Of a stretch of DNA of 64,000 nucleotides, positions 39,967-50,711 are shown piece by piece (position 1 is the stretch's first letter; each line of letters opens with the position of its first letter). Under the pieces are notes generated by a model, which ran no database searches, was not told where the DNA came from, and saw nothing but the letters and a program-made list of their open reading frames with translations. The stretch covers positions 31,786,543-31,850,542 of the forward strand of contig NC_064754.1 in NCBI RefSeq assembly GCF_011397635.1, in the 5' to 3' direction. The DNA comes from Epinephelus fuscoguttatus. Taxonomy: Eukaryota; Chordata; Actinopteri; Perciformes; Serranidae. Made by a program: the position numbers and the translations under genes.

Positions 39967-42262
39967 GGATAGTGTTGTTAAATATCTTGTGATGTTGGCA
40001 TTTCACTCACTGTTAGACTTTGTAGTTTCAATCTTGATGTGGAAAAGTCCCAAACATGCTGTTTGCATTTGCATCTTTACAGACTGTATCCTAACTTCTT
40101 ACCTTTGAGAGACTGTTTTGCATTTGCTTTTCTTCTTTTGTTTGCTCTGACGCAAGCCGTTTTTAGAAACCTGAGGGTTATTTGTCGCACATGTATTACT
40201 AACAGCATGTCTCTGTATTAAAAGCAACTTGCCTCTCTTGTTTCTGGGGTGATTGTAGTGTTCAATGTATTTTTTAACTTCTCCTTTTAGTGTTTTCTTG
40301 CAAAAGTTAATACACACAGATTATCACTATCAAACATCTCCATGTGTAAGCTGTAAAATGATTAACTCAGCACCAATAGCTGTACCTGAACAATATATTC
40401 TGTACCAGGAAGATGTGCTGCAGAAAGTACATCTGAAACAGAAAACCAGTCTATCAGTGGAAAAACAGTGCTCCGACCTCCTGCAGGAATAATGCAACCA
40501 CACAAAAGTCACAAAGCACTAAAATGTAGCCCAGAGTATTCGACATCTGAAACCCCCATCTAGCCCAGAAAACATGCATGACTTGTCTTACCTGCTGCAA
40601 CATCTCCAAGGCTTTGACAAGTTTGGTATCTTTGAGACATTTAGCAAAAAGACTGCTTCTCAATTGTCCCTTCCTTTTATCTTTTTTTCCTCAAAATATT
40701 GTGCAAATCAGCTGGCATTTCTCTCACCACCAGTGGCTTTATAAAGACGGATTTTGAAATTCATACAGCCTCTCCTTAAACCATCTTGTACAAGTATGTG
40801 CATTCCCAGATCCTTCTTTCTCACCTGAGTCGATGTTTAGCAGCTGCGTCCAGTTTAACCAACTCAGACATTCTCATTTGGCTGAGTGGCCCCGACCCGT
40901 TGGTGGTCCGGTCCACAGTCTCATCGTGCATCAGTATTGGGACACCATCTGCTGAGAACTCCAGGTCCAACTCGACGCCTGTCGCCCCATTCTTACTGGC
41001 CTATAGCAGGACAGAGAAATAAGAGGGGTGGAAGCCATGTATTTCAGGAGATTTGTTTCTGGTCATGAGCAGAAATCTGCCAAAATTTTCACTTGAAAAG
41101 CTGAAATCAGATCAGTATGATCTCTAGCGGAAACCTCACCTCACTGACTTTCACTTTATATAAAACGATATAGATGCACTGGGCTTCTATATATAGATAT
41201 GTACATATTATCTTACTGAAGAGATGTTATACTAGTGTGTGTTGGCCTGTAAGTAACAAGAACTATGAAGAAATGTTAAAGACATGTAAGACATAATTAA
41301 ATAGTGTCTCCATGATGTAGTTGTCCACTTGAGGGTGTCAAATCACCCTGTTCAGCACACATTGCCAAAAAAAAGACAATTTCAAAGGCCTTAGAAATAC
41401 TGTGTAGGTCGGACAATAGAGGCTACGTGATGTTTAAGTTTTTTAAGTGTTACAGACTATATACTGCTGCAGTGGGATGAGCTATTCCCATTGATTTTTG
41501 GATTATTGCAGAACATAAGATCTGTGGCGAAGAAAAAGTTTATGATACTTACACGTAATGTTCAGCAAGATAATCTTCACAAATTAACACCACTTTTCTG
41601 ATTTTTGAAGCATAAATGCAATCACCAGCAGTAAAACGCTAACGTCAGGCTATAAACGAACTACACCACCGTCGGATGAATTCATCGTCACCACCACAGC
41701 GAGTCTGTGAAGCCCTGTTCGGCGTGATGACGTTTTTGTAGTCTCATTTAGCCACTTGATACAAACCGTCTTGTTTGAGACAATTTAAAGCTTTAAAATT
41801 CACTACGAGCGTATTTTATGTCGCAGAACAAAACATGGACGTCTCTTAAACTTGTGTTCACCACAGACCTTGCTTAAGGCATCTAACCAAAAAAACATTG
41901 ACTCCAAGACGAGGGAACCGTGGGTTGTGCAATACGACCTTTAACGTTATACACTACTGATAAAAAAAAACAGCTCCCAGCCCTGCTCTTACCTCCCGGA
42001 TAGCTACTATCGTGTTCTCCGGTGCGTCGTGCCCACCGCCCCGGTGAGCCACCACCGACACCTTGCCTGAGCCCACAGAGCCCTTGTCCGGGTGCAGCAC
42101 CTGCCGGGCTCGGCTGGTCGGCACCTGGGGGAACCGGAACATGGCTAGAAACATGTAGAGAGAGGCGGTGAGGACGGTTGTCCACACCGGGCTCCGGGTC
42201 CCCAGCAAGACCGCCACGAAGACAACCGTGTACAGGGTGACTTCATCTCCCAGCTGCAGCAT
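35808..42262 (-). CDS. gde1: Glycerophosphodiester phosphodiesterase 1 (MIR16)
   Basis: Membrane phosphodiesterase that hydrolyses glycerophosphoinositol and glycerophospho-N-acylethanolamines. Exons in transcript order: 42262-41993, 41000-40825, 37920-37815, 37261-37169, 36340-36129, 35955-35808. All phases join, giving 334 residues (human 331). An N-terminal hydrophobic segment (LYTVVFVAVLL...TVLTASLYMFLAMF) precedes the GDPD domain. Catalytic-site motifs are present: AHRGGGHDAPENT (acid-base His) and VELDLEF...HDETVDRTT (metal ligands and second His). Further family blocks are FDVKGHPDE, VVTALTHRPWSLSRFGDG, DWAHHHVLWKLCGISAFLVQKNFVS and the C-terminus YITDSLVEDCEPHY. The pattern is closer to GDE1 than to GDPD1/3. 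Exon 1 is CpG-rich. The 3' end lies next to an inverted-repeat element. It is head to head with tmem186. Confidence 0.95.
37985..38575. mobile_element. Fold-back MITE in gde1 intron 2
   Basis: The left side (cactgt...cacacagcagtacatgagac, ...aacaaccaatcagagccaaggag) recurs inverted on the right (ctccttggctctgattggttgtt...gtctcatgtactactgtgtgg). Inner inverted pairs also exist ('ctgtttagctgtaaaatg' against 'cattttacatctaaacag'). The right end 'aaagttaccaact' matches the end of a related copy at 39468 read in reverse. No ORF of interest. Confidence 0.7.
39348..39390. repeat. Perfect 43-bp palindrome
   Basis: Two 21-base arms (39348-39368 and 39370-39390) are exactly complementary around a single C. 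The core is 'gcattttc c gaaaatgc'. It lies in gde1 intron 2, directly before a duplicated block. Confidence 0.9.
39392..39645. repeat. Second copy of intronic block plus truncated MITE
   Basis: 39392-39447 repeats 37943-37998, the intron sequence just beside gde1 exon 3 ('gcatcatgcttttcaaacaa' is identical). It is followed by another member of the fold-back MITE family starting 'ttaaagctggagttggtaac' at 39468, without its right half. Confidence 0.65.
39934..39966. repeat. (TAGA)n microsatellite
   Basis: About eight uninterrupted TAGA units, then a degenerate end. Confidence 0.9.
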
Positions 42263-42870
42263 TGTTGTCCTCCTCTGTGTTTCAAATTTGAGTATGAAGC
42301 TAAAGCACCGGCGCCTGTCAGCTGGCTGCTGCTGGAACCTGTTAGCTAACCGGTCCTGCTAGGTTTACTCTCTTCAAACGCCCTATCCGAGATAAAGTCA
42401 TGCTCCGTCTAGCTAAGAGATAACATTATCTCGTCAGAAACATAAATAAAACACTGATAAACGGGAGAAATCCTACAACTGGTCCAACATTTAACACGAG
42501 AAGTAGGAACACTGCTAAGTTACCAACTGACGTGATGGTTCACTCTGCGGCGGATATGACAACTCTGCCGCGAGATACGTGTCGCTTCCGCAAACCAAAA
42601 TATATTTACAGTAAAAAATACGGGTTAGGTTGAGGTAGAATTTTAATAAAATTTAAATTAAATGTATCTAAGTGATAGTTTACAACTTTACCACAAGGGG
42701 GCACAAAAGCAAACAAAACCTAAACGGCTGAGGTATGTGAGTACATCCGGGTCACAGTGTGTGCTCCATGTTAACTTCCGGCTCTGTTGACTTTAGCTTG
42801 TCTGATATTTCTGAAAACAAGACTCGTCTTTTTTTAAGTTTTCACTCCTCTTATTATCCTGGCGCTGGTA
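42263..42870. promoter_or_regulatory. Shared upstream region of gde1 and tmem186
   Basis: The two start codons point away from each other and are separated by 608 bases. There is an ETS-type ACTTCCGG at 42774-42781, about 90 bases before the tmem186 ATG. Together with the GC-rich gde1 exon 1 this suggests a bidirectional housekeeping promoter. No TATA box was clearly placed. Inference. Confidence 0.45.
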
Positions 42871-45316
42871 ATGGTGAGCCTCTAACTCTCTACAACTCTT
42901 GTACTGCTTTCACTGTTTTGCAAGAGACCAGAAAAAAATGTGACACTTGAATTATTAGCCATACAAGCGAACTGCTGCTCTGACAGCTCAGTCAGGAGCT
43001 GTGTGCCTTTACTTTGTTCAGCTCTGGTTTACTGAAGAGTTTCTTATGTGTTTATGGTTGGGCCTGTTTACTTCACTTATAATTAAAACAAAACAGGTAC
43101 ACATGCTTTATAGCTCATATTAATTTGGTCGTATTTATATTCATTTGGCTGCAAAGAGGATTTCTCCTTGAGAATGAATTAAAAACTTTAATCATACAAA
43201 TTGCAACTTATTATTTAAAGGGTGGCCAAAATAACAGGGACAGGTGTATCTTGTTATACAATCCAACCAAATAGCCCTGCTTTGTGTTTAAGTCTGAGGA
43301 TTGGGTTTTTCTTTAGTGATTGATTGTGCCTCCTGTGGGCCATCTTAGAGAGTGTTTGTATCAGTGCTTGGAAAAACACTGTGAGCATTTAATAACCTAT
43401 TTGTTTCATTAGTTTACCTTGATTATTCTTAACTTAACTTTGAGGCTGTAGGGGTGGGCTGACATTTTTTTTAGATTTTTGTCATGTGTCTGATGCATCC
43501 TAGGGAGCCAGATTTAGTGAATGGTTTTTTTTTTGTTAATTTTTGTCACATAGGTGTAGTCAGTATGTTCACTGTTTAGATAGTTGTTTTGTTTGTTGTT
43601 TTAGCCTTGATCCACCCTGAATTATTTTTTGCCCTTAGTTAATTTCTCACAGTAATAAATACCTTCACTTTGTACTGAAATTCCTGTGGTGAGCTGTCTG
43701 ATTTGGGGACTGGGGAGGGAACAGCCTTACACACTTTTATGTTGCACTCCTACTCCCCTAGACGGGGATTTAACAGTAATAGAGACTTGAGCTTCTCTGG
43801 AAATACTGAGTCTATTTTCAAGGGATGTGGACAGCGACTGTATCTTCTTAGAAAACTCTGGCCTGGTGTTATTCAGCAGATTTTAGAATTAGTGTACAAA
43901 ACTATGGCTAAGTGTTTTAACTTTTCACCTACCTGTCTGGTATGGTCACTTTAACTCTACATCCAACAATAAACTCTCTAGGATTACAACTATGGCAAGT
44001 AAAATAGTTGGCAAGCCCCAAAAGCCCTTGACCCACCTCTTTACAGGACAGACAAGGAGGAAAGCGAGGAGCATCTTGGCAGTTAGCTCCCATCCTCTTT
44101 TGAGCCAGTTTGAGCTCTTGAGCTCTGGGAGGCGCCATCCCTTGGCAAAAGTGACTGATGAGTTTTAAACCACAGACAGACAATGACTTGATCTAATTTG
44201 TTTAAGGGTTTTGTAATGACTTTACATGCTTGTCTGACTGACAAGCATGTAAATTGTCTGCTTTTTATAATGTTGTCAAATAATGGTGAGCTTAAGAAGA
44301 CATATTTTCCACCTATGGTGGACAATAAAAATAGTTTCTATTGCATTACTTTGTATAATTTATTTTTTCTTTATTTTCATTGTTAACCAGTCCGCTGATT
44401 ATTTCCTGGTATAATCATTAGGTCTGTAAAATGTCAGAAAATAGTAAACATTGCCAGTCACAATTTCTCAGAACCCAAGGTGATGTCTTCACTTTGCTAT
44501 GATGGAAGACTTAAAAAAAAACAGCAAATGTTCATGCTTGATGCTGAAACCAGAGATTGAAAATGACAGTCTATTATCAAAAGTTTCAAAAAATCTACAA
44601 GTTGTTTTGGTTCTAGTTAAGTCTCAAATGTATCTGTTATTTTTCTACAGATCAGGACAGTGCTGCTGCACAGGTTAACCTCCCACATCCTGTCCTGTAG
44701 TAGAGGGTCATGTCTACTCACAGGTCGAACACTTTATGGTGTGCAGCCACATTCGCCAGGTCACATGCCCATCCAGCAGAGCTTCCATGGAGCCCTTATA
44801 CCCAGAATCACAGCCCTGGTCAGATACTCGGACTTGTCCACAGAGAAGTACACCATGATTTACAAGCTGCCGCATATTAAGATCCTCAGAGCCGTGTCCA
44901 GGCTCAAACTGCTCCAAACTGCAATCACCGGGGTCATCCTTCCCCCAGTGTATTTCTTCTACCTACAGGGAGATGTCTCCTTCTTTCTTGTCAGCTACAC
45001 AACAGGGATAGCGCTGTTCGCTGGTGTCATGCTGTACACTGCCAGTCACTTCCTCAGGAGGGTTGTGGGAATAATGTACCTGGACCCATCCCAAACCACA
45101 CTCAAAGTGTCCCACCTCACCTTCTGGGGCAGGCGTCATGATATTTACCTGCCTGTGTCTGATGTTATGACCATCGGGGATACAGGGGACTCTTTAAATG
45201 AGACGATATTGAAATTGAAGAGATACAGCAGTCCACAGACAATGTATTTCTCCACTCGTTTTGGACACGTGGTGGACAGACATGGTTTTGAGAAGGTGTT
45301 TGGAACTTTAAAATGA
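42871..45316 (+). CDS. tmem186: Transmembrane protein 186 (mitochondrial complex I assembly)
   Basis: Inner mitochondrial membrane protein of the MCIA complex that helps build complex I. Exons: 42871-42873 (only the ATG, followed by a gtgagc donor) and 44651-45316 (acceptor ttctacag), with stop TGA 45314-45316. The product is 222 residues, close to human TMEM186. Exon 2 has no usable in-frame ATG before conserved residues, so the split start is preferred. The N-terminus (IRTVLLHRLTSHILSC...) is basic and amphipathic, like a mitochondrial presequence. Family core: YKLPHIKILRAVSRLKLLQTAIT, then two membrane segments (about residues 95-115 and 120-140), LRRVVGIMYLD, and VSHLTFWGRRHDIYLPVSDV. The 1.78-kb intron carries a decayed hAT-related repeat (about 44380-44600). 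Confidence 0.9.
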
Positions 45317-45672
45317 TAGTTTGTTCAAAATATATTGATTGAGACTGTGATCAACAGGGAAATCTCCTAATTATTATTATGGTCAAAATATAACTTGTCA
45401 TAATGAGGAGGATGTATTCATACAGTAGAAGACTGTTGCTGGTATAATATGTGACTGAGATGTGTCAGCTGTTATTGGTCTGATGTATCCACAGTGAATG
45501 ACAAGCTAATTATTTTGTGAAGCTTTGTGAACATTTGCAGGCGTCAGCAGGACTGTAGCCTTCAGGGTGGAACAAGATGCTGATTTACCAGTGCAGTAAT
45601 ATTTTAAGAGAATTCAGATCACTTTTGTCTGGTAACCAATGTCTAAATGTGTGAAAAAGAAAAAACAAGTAA

Positions 45673-45678
45673 AATAAA
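45673..45678 (+). terminator. Candidate polyadenylation signal of tmem186
   Basis: AATAAA about 360 bases after the tmem186 stop; the first canonical signal downstream. Confidence 0.6.
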
Positions 45679-46087
45679 TTTCAAGTCATCTTATTACAAG
45701 TGAGTTGGTCCATTTTCTTTACAGGGTAATCCATATTTAATCAGGCAAATCATTAAGAGCAAATTATTTACAATTGTGGGCTGGCAAACAGACGTATTTG
45801 TGTTGCACCTTAAATTAAAGACCGATACAAGTTACAGTTTAAATCCATGTCCATGAAAACATGGATGCTTCACACACATCTTCAACCTGGCAGCACAGAC
45901 GATCTATACAATCAACACAGTTTTAAGGTGGACACCCAAGATTTGTGATTCAGTATCTGACCAAATGTCTCCTCTTCTGTTCCTGAGATATGACGTTAAG
46001 TAAGTTTTTGCATTACATTATGATGTCACAGTGAAGTTGACCTCTTGGATATAAAATTTCACCACTTTGTCCTATTACACACAAATT

Positions 46088-46860
46088 TGGTCATAGTCAT
46101 AAAAGTCATGAGGTCACAATGACCTTGACTTTTGATCAGCAGTCACCAAATTCTAATCAGTTGATTCTTGAGTCCGAGTGGATGTTTGTGCCAAATTTGA
46201 GGAAATTCCCTCAAGGCCTTTATGAGATATCAAGTTTACAAGAATGGGACAGGTGCAAAGTCACAATGATCTTAACCTTTGACCACCAAATTCAAATCAG
46301 TTTATTGTTTAGCCCAGAGAGACATCTTTGCCAAATTTTAAGAAATTCCCTCCATGTGTTCTTGAGATACAGTATCGCATTTACAAGAATGAGACAGACG
46401 CAAGCTCACAGTGACCTTGAACTTTGACCAACAAATTTTGATCAGTTTCTCCTTGACTCAAAGTTGACATTTGTGACAGATTGGAAAGAATTCGCTCAAG
46501 GTGCTATTAAATAATCAAGTTCATGAGAGTGAGATGGAGAGGTCACAGTGACCTTGACCTCTGACCACCAAAATATAATTAGCTCATTCTTGAGTTCAAG
46601 TAAATGTTGGTGCCACGTTTGAAAATATTCCCTCAAGGTTGAGGGATTGCATTCACGAGGGTGAGACAAACAAGGTCACAGTGACATTGACCTTTGACCT
46701 ATGACCACCAAAATCTAATCAGTTTATTGGTGAGTCCAGTTGGACATCTGTGCAAAATCTGAAGATATCTCCTTGAGGTGTTCTTGAGATATCCCGCTCA
46801 CAAGAATGGGACAGATGGACTTATGGACGGATGGATGGACAGACAACCCGAAAATAAAAT
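46088..46860. repeat. Tandem array, about 150-bp units, with nuclear-receptor-like motifs
   Basis: About five diverged units, each containing 'tcacagtgaccttgacctttgacc'-like and 'aaattccctcaagg' blocks, at roughly 46108, 46256, 46403, 46536 and 46675. The array closes with 'ggatggatggacagacaacccg'. It includes two exact 13-bp ERE half-site palindromes (46112-46124 and 46541-46553) and one exact DR1 (46688-46700). Non-coding; a well-known teleost repeat type. Confidence 0.75.
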
Positions 46861-47339
46861 GCCTCCAGCCTTGGCTATCACCGGTGTGGAGGCATATAAA
46901 GTACGTCAAAGTTGGCGATGTTGTATACAACATCAAAGTACTCTGTTTATTATTTTACAGCATTTATATTAACATACAACAAGACAGGACAGAAACAAAA
47001 TTTACTGTCGTGGTACTGGTTAATAGGGTTATATGCTATGAATGTGTATTGCTTTTTATGGTTTTCTATGATTTTCTAAAATCTTTTTTATGGTAAGTAA
47101 TGAAGCAGAGTACATTTTTAAACGCCGCTAGTGACTCAGGTGTGAACAGAAGCTGGTCTCTTACATATGTAAACTTAAATACATGCTTTTTCTATAATAG
47201 CTTTGATTAAGATTAAATAAACAGTTGCATGCTCCAGCTGAACACAAGATTAGCTCCTCAGAGATCTGTTCCCTCGTCTTCAGCCTCTTCATTTGGCCCA
47301 CCTTCAACTCTGGAAACACCAAGGTTATAATATTCAAGC
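46861..47339. other. Intergenic, between the tandem array and the SRCR receptor
   Basis: AT-rich, no gene supported. A TTTATT at about 46946 (AATAAA on the minus strand) could serve the SRCR receptor transcript. Confidence 0.35.
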
Positions 47340-50300
47340 TCAGCATTCTGTTAGCCTGCTGGTTCCTGCCCCCCAGCCTGGATAGACATGGCAGCCTGGA
47401 GAGACATGGCAGTAGACATCAGTAAGTTACTGCATCAGTCATACACTGTACACAGTCTAAATACACCACCCAAACCTCTCTTGAGCAAACATGTACGTGC
47501 CTTATTGCTGTAATAAATGGCAGATATGCACAATATCAAAGTCAGCAGCAGGCCCGCAAGTCTTGTGAAGAAAACTATTGGAGAGGCTGAAACAGATTCA
47601 AAGCAATCACATCAAATCATAGAATATCATGAACAGCCTTCACTTAAAATAAGATGCATTAAATCTCTAATATCACAAAACTGTAGTAGTTTCATATTAG
47701 TTTGCAGCTGCCTTACTCATTTTAAATAATTATCTGCAGGTAATTCAAATCAACAGACTGGAATAAAGGTGGTTTTAAGATAACATTAAATATTGCTGAT
47801 TCTCTTTGTAATAACTTTTTTTTGGTTGAAATATGAAAAGGGACTGTACAAAATATACCTCCTGTAAAAAAGCCATATCAATTGCCTATTTAAGACTTAT
47901 TCCCTGGGGTACGAGTTAACAACATAACATAACATAAGTATTTTTTCTTTTAAGAAATAACCAATTATTATTAGTTAGGTTTAAAATGTGACCTAGAAAC
48001 AACTGATTACAAGTTCTCCATGCCATGTTTTTGTCATTTTACATCATTTTTCTGTCTGATTCAGCCGTATGCTTTCCTTTATGTTACCTAAGATACTGAG
48101 ATGAAGTGGCCGGCTCTCTGAGGAGAATTTCTGAGAGCTAACATAGATGTGATAAACACAGCTGTAGCTCCCTTGGTGGCTATGGTTTGCAGCAGGAAAC
48201 AGGAAGTAGGCTGTGTGATTTACAGCCTGCTGGGTGTAGCTGTGTTTTGTGCTGGAGGTGGTGAAGGTGAGCTGGAAAGAGCCTCCTGGGTACTGTGGTT
48301 TAATGGAGCAGCTGATGGTGAAGTTGGAGAACTCATTAACCACATCGGTGGAGGGAGTGATGGAGATCATCGGCTGGAACAGCAGATCTGTAAAGACAAG
48401 GGGAGATAGTTGAAGGAGCAGATCTCCAGTCATTGTCCTATGACTGAGACAAAGACACTGGAACGCTGGGGCAAATAATAACCAATAGCAAGAATGACCA
48501 ATAATGTCCTGGATAACTTTACAGTGAGTTACACCAAACCTCTGTCAGTTGAGATTACCATCATGTCTGATATCACTGAGAGTGTTACCTGAGCAGCTGA
48601 TCTCCAGGTAGGTTAAAGAGTGCCAGGGCCTTGTTGATACGTCCTCCCTTAGCACAGATCCAGACTGAACTCTGGAGGAATCGATCCCCCACGCTTGTGT
48701 CAGGACAGAAGACTTCATTGCAGCTGAAACGGCTAAACCACATTTCAGTTTTCTACACACTAAAGCTGCTGACTCCAGGTTCACCTCCAAGCCATCCAAT
48801 GGTTTCCAATCATCATGAAGTTTCATTTCCAGTCTTCCAGCGCAGCGACTGCCTCCACCCACCAACCGGACATTATCAGGCTCTGAGCAGAGACAAGAAA
48901 ACAACTGAAGTTCAAATTAATTCTGGACCAGGAAAACAATCTTAACTGCAAAAGTCCATTTACTGGCCTTTTAAGAGCTTTTCAGTACATCACATGACCT
49001 TCATCAGCAGATAGGGTTTGCCCGATTGTTTACATTTTCAACATAAGCCAGCCATAGAGAGACATGGCTGTGGATGGCCTATCCACCACTATGGTCCAGA
49101 CTGTAGTATATCAATAACTTTAATGCCTTGAAATTTGGTACAGATATCAATGATGCCCAAAAGATGATTCTTAATGTCTTAGGTGATCCCCTGACATTTG
49201 ATACAAACATTTATCATCACTTTTCATTTTGTGCCATCAACTGGTCAAAATTTTAGTTTGTCCAAAACCTGCTAATGACATATCAGCCTCAGCTGTACTT
49301 TGTATTTAGTGCAAATTAACAGATGTGTTAGCAGTCTAATGTGCTAAACTGAGATAGCGATGTTAAGATAGTAAGACTTCTTTTTCATGTAATGTGATCT
49401 TGTGGTGAGCCTATTTTGTCAACTGCTTTTTCCACAGTCAGAAATATGTTTTAAACCTCAGTTTTTAGGCTAACATCAACAAGAAGTCCTTTAGGTGCTT
49501 AGGAAAAATGGAAATTTTAAAAGCTACAGTTCCACGACAACTGGGTGACCTCCACCCGCTGATGAACATTATATGATATATACCGTATGCCCAGGGAAGC
49601 TTGCTGTGGGAGCCGGATGTGATAAGTTCCACACTGTTGTGATGAGATTTCTTTCCAACACAATAATTACTGACAGTAGTTAAGTAACATTCATTACAAA
49701 AGAGCATATCAAAGCTGTAGCGTCTTCTTTACCTGAGCAGTTGAGCCTCACAGGTGAGCAGGTGTTTCTAGTGGACTCGTAGCTTTCACAGTCCAGGAGA
49801 GTGGACTCATTTCCTCTGCACTCGAACTCTTTTGTCAACTCAAGAGCGCTCATATTTTCATAGCGTTCCTTCTGGAGTTTTAAAGGGGCCCCGCAGCCAA
49901 GCTCTCTACATACCACCTCTGCATCCTGCCAGTCAAAATCACCTTCACAGACTGAGGACCATGACTGTTCAGCTTTGAGCTCCACTCTGCCTGAACACAG
50001 AGTGGTTCCATTCACCAGCCTGACAGACTCTGGAGAGGGAGAAAGACAGTTTAAGAGTGCTATGGAAAAACAGTGCTGCAAATAGTAAATACAACTTTGG
50101 CTAAAAATGGTAAACAGCTAACCTGGAAATCCAGATGCCCCGCCCCTAGCAAATTCAAATTTGCACTGCACGGTGAGCAGAGCACTTTAAATCGCAAATT
50201 GGACCAATCAGATCAGTCTATCTGACAGAGGTGGGCTCTGAACGGGCGTAACATGATGACGACAGCGCTGCGCTGAAAGAGTCTAAAAGTAAACAGCCAA

Positions 50301-50663
50301 GATGGCAGCTGCCAAAGGACCGCGTCCATTCAATTTAGCTTTGGAAGAAACACTAAGCCAACTACACTTATCTTTTTCCTTGAGAGAGGAACAGAAGACT
50401 GCCCTAGAAGCCTTCATTTCCAGGAAGGACATTTTTGCGGTTTTGCCAAGAGGATACGGCAAAAGCATAATATATCAGTTAGCCCCACTATTTGGCAAAC
50501 AAATGGGGCTTAGTGCAATGAATACGTCACCTTGTTTTTTGCTCTGATTGGCCATCGTGCTATCCAATTGCATGCGGCGGCATTTGAAATACCTCAGTTA
50601 GTGCTGCCCCTTGGGTAGGGAGGGTGTATCGGTGAGGGCCAGACTCAAAATTTTTCTAGATTG

Positions 50664-50711
<48 letters not shown>

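Noticed and set aside
48149-48409. An 86-codon plus-strand frame
   Set aside because: Antisense to the Ig-like exon of the SRCR receptor, which has splice sites and matching phases.
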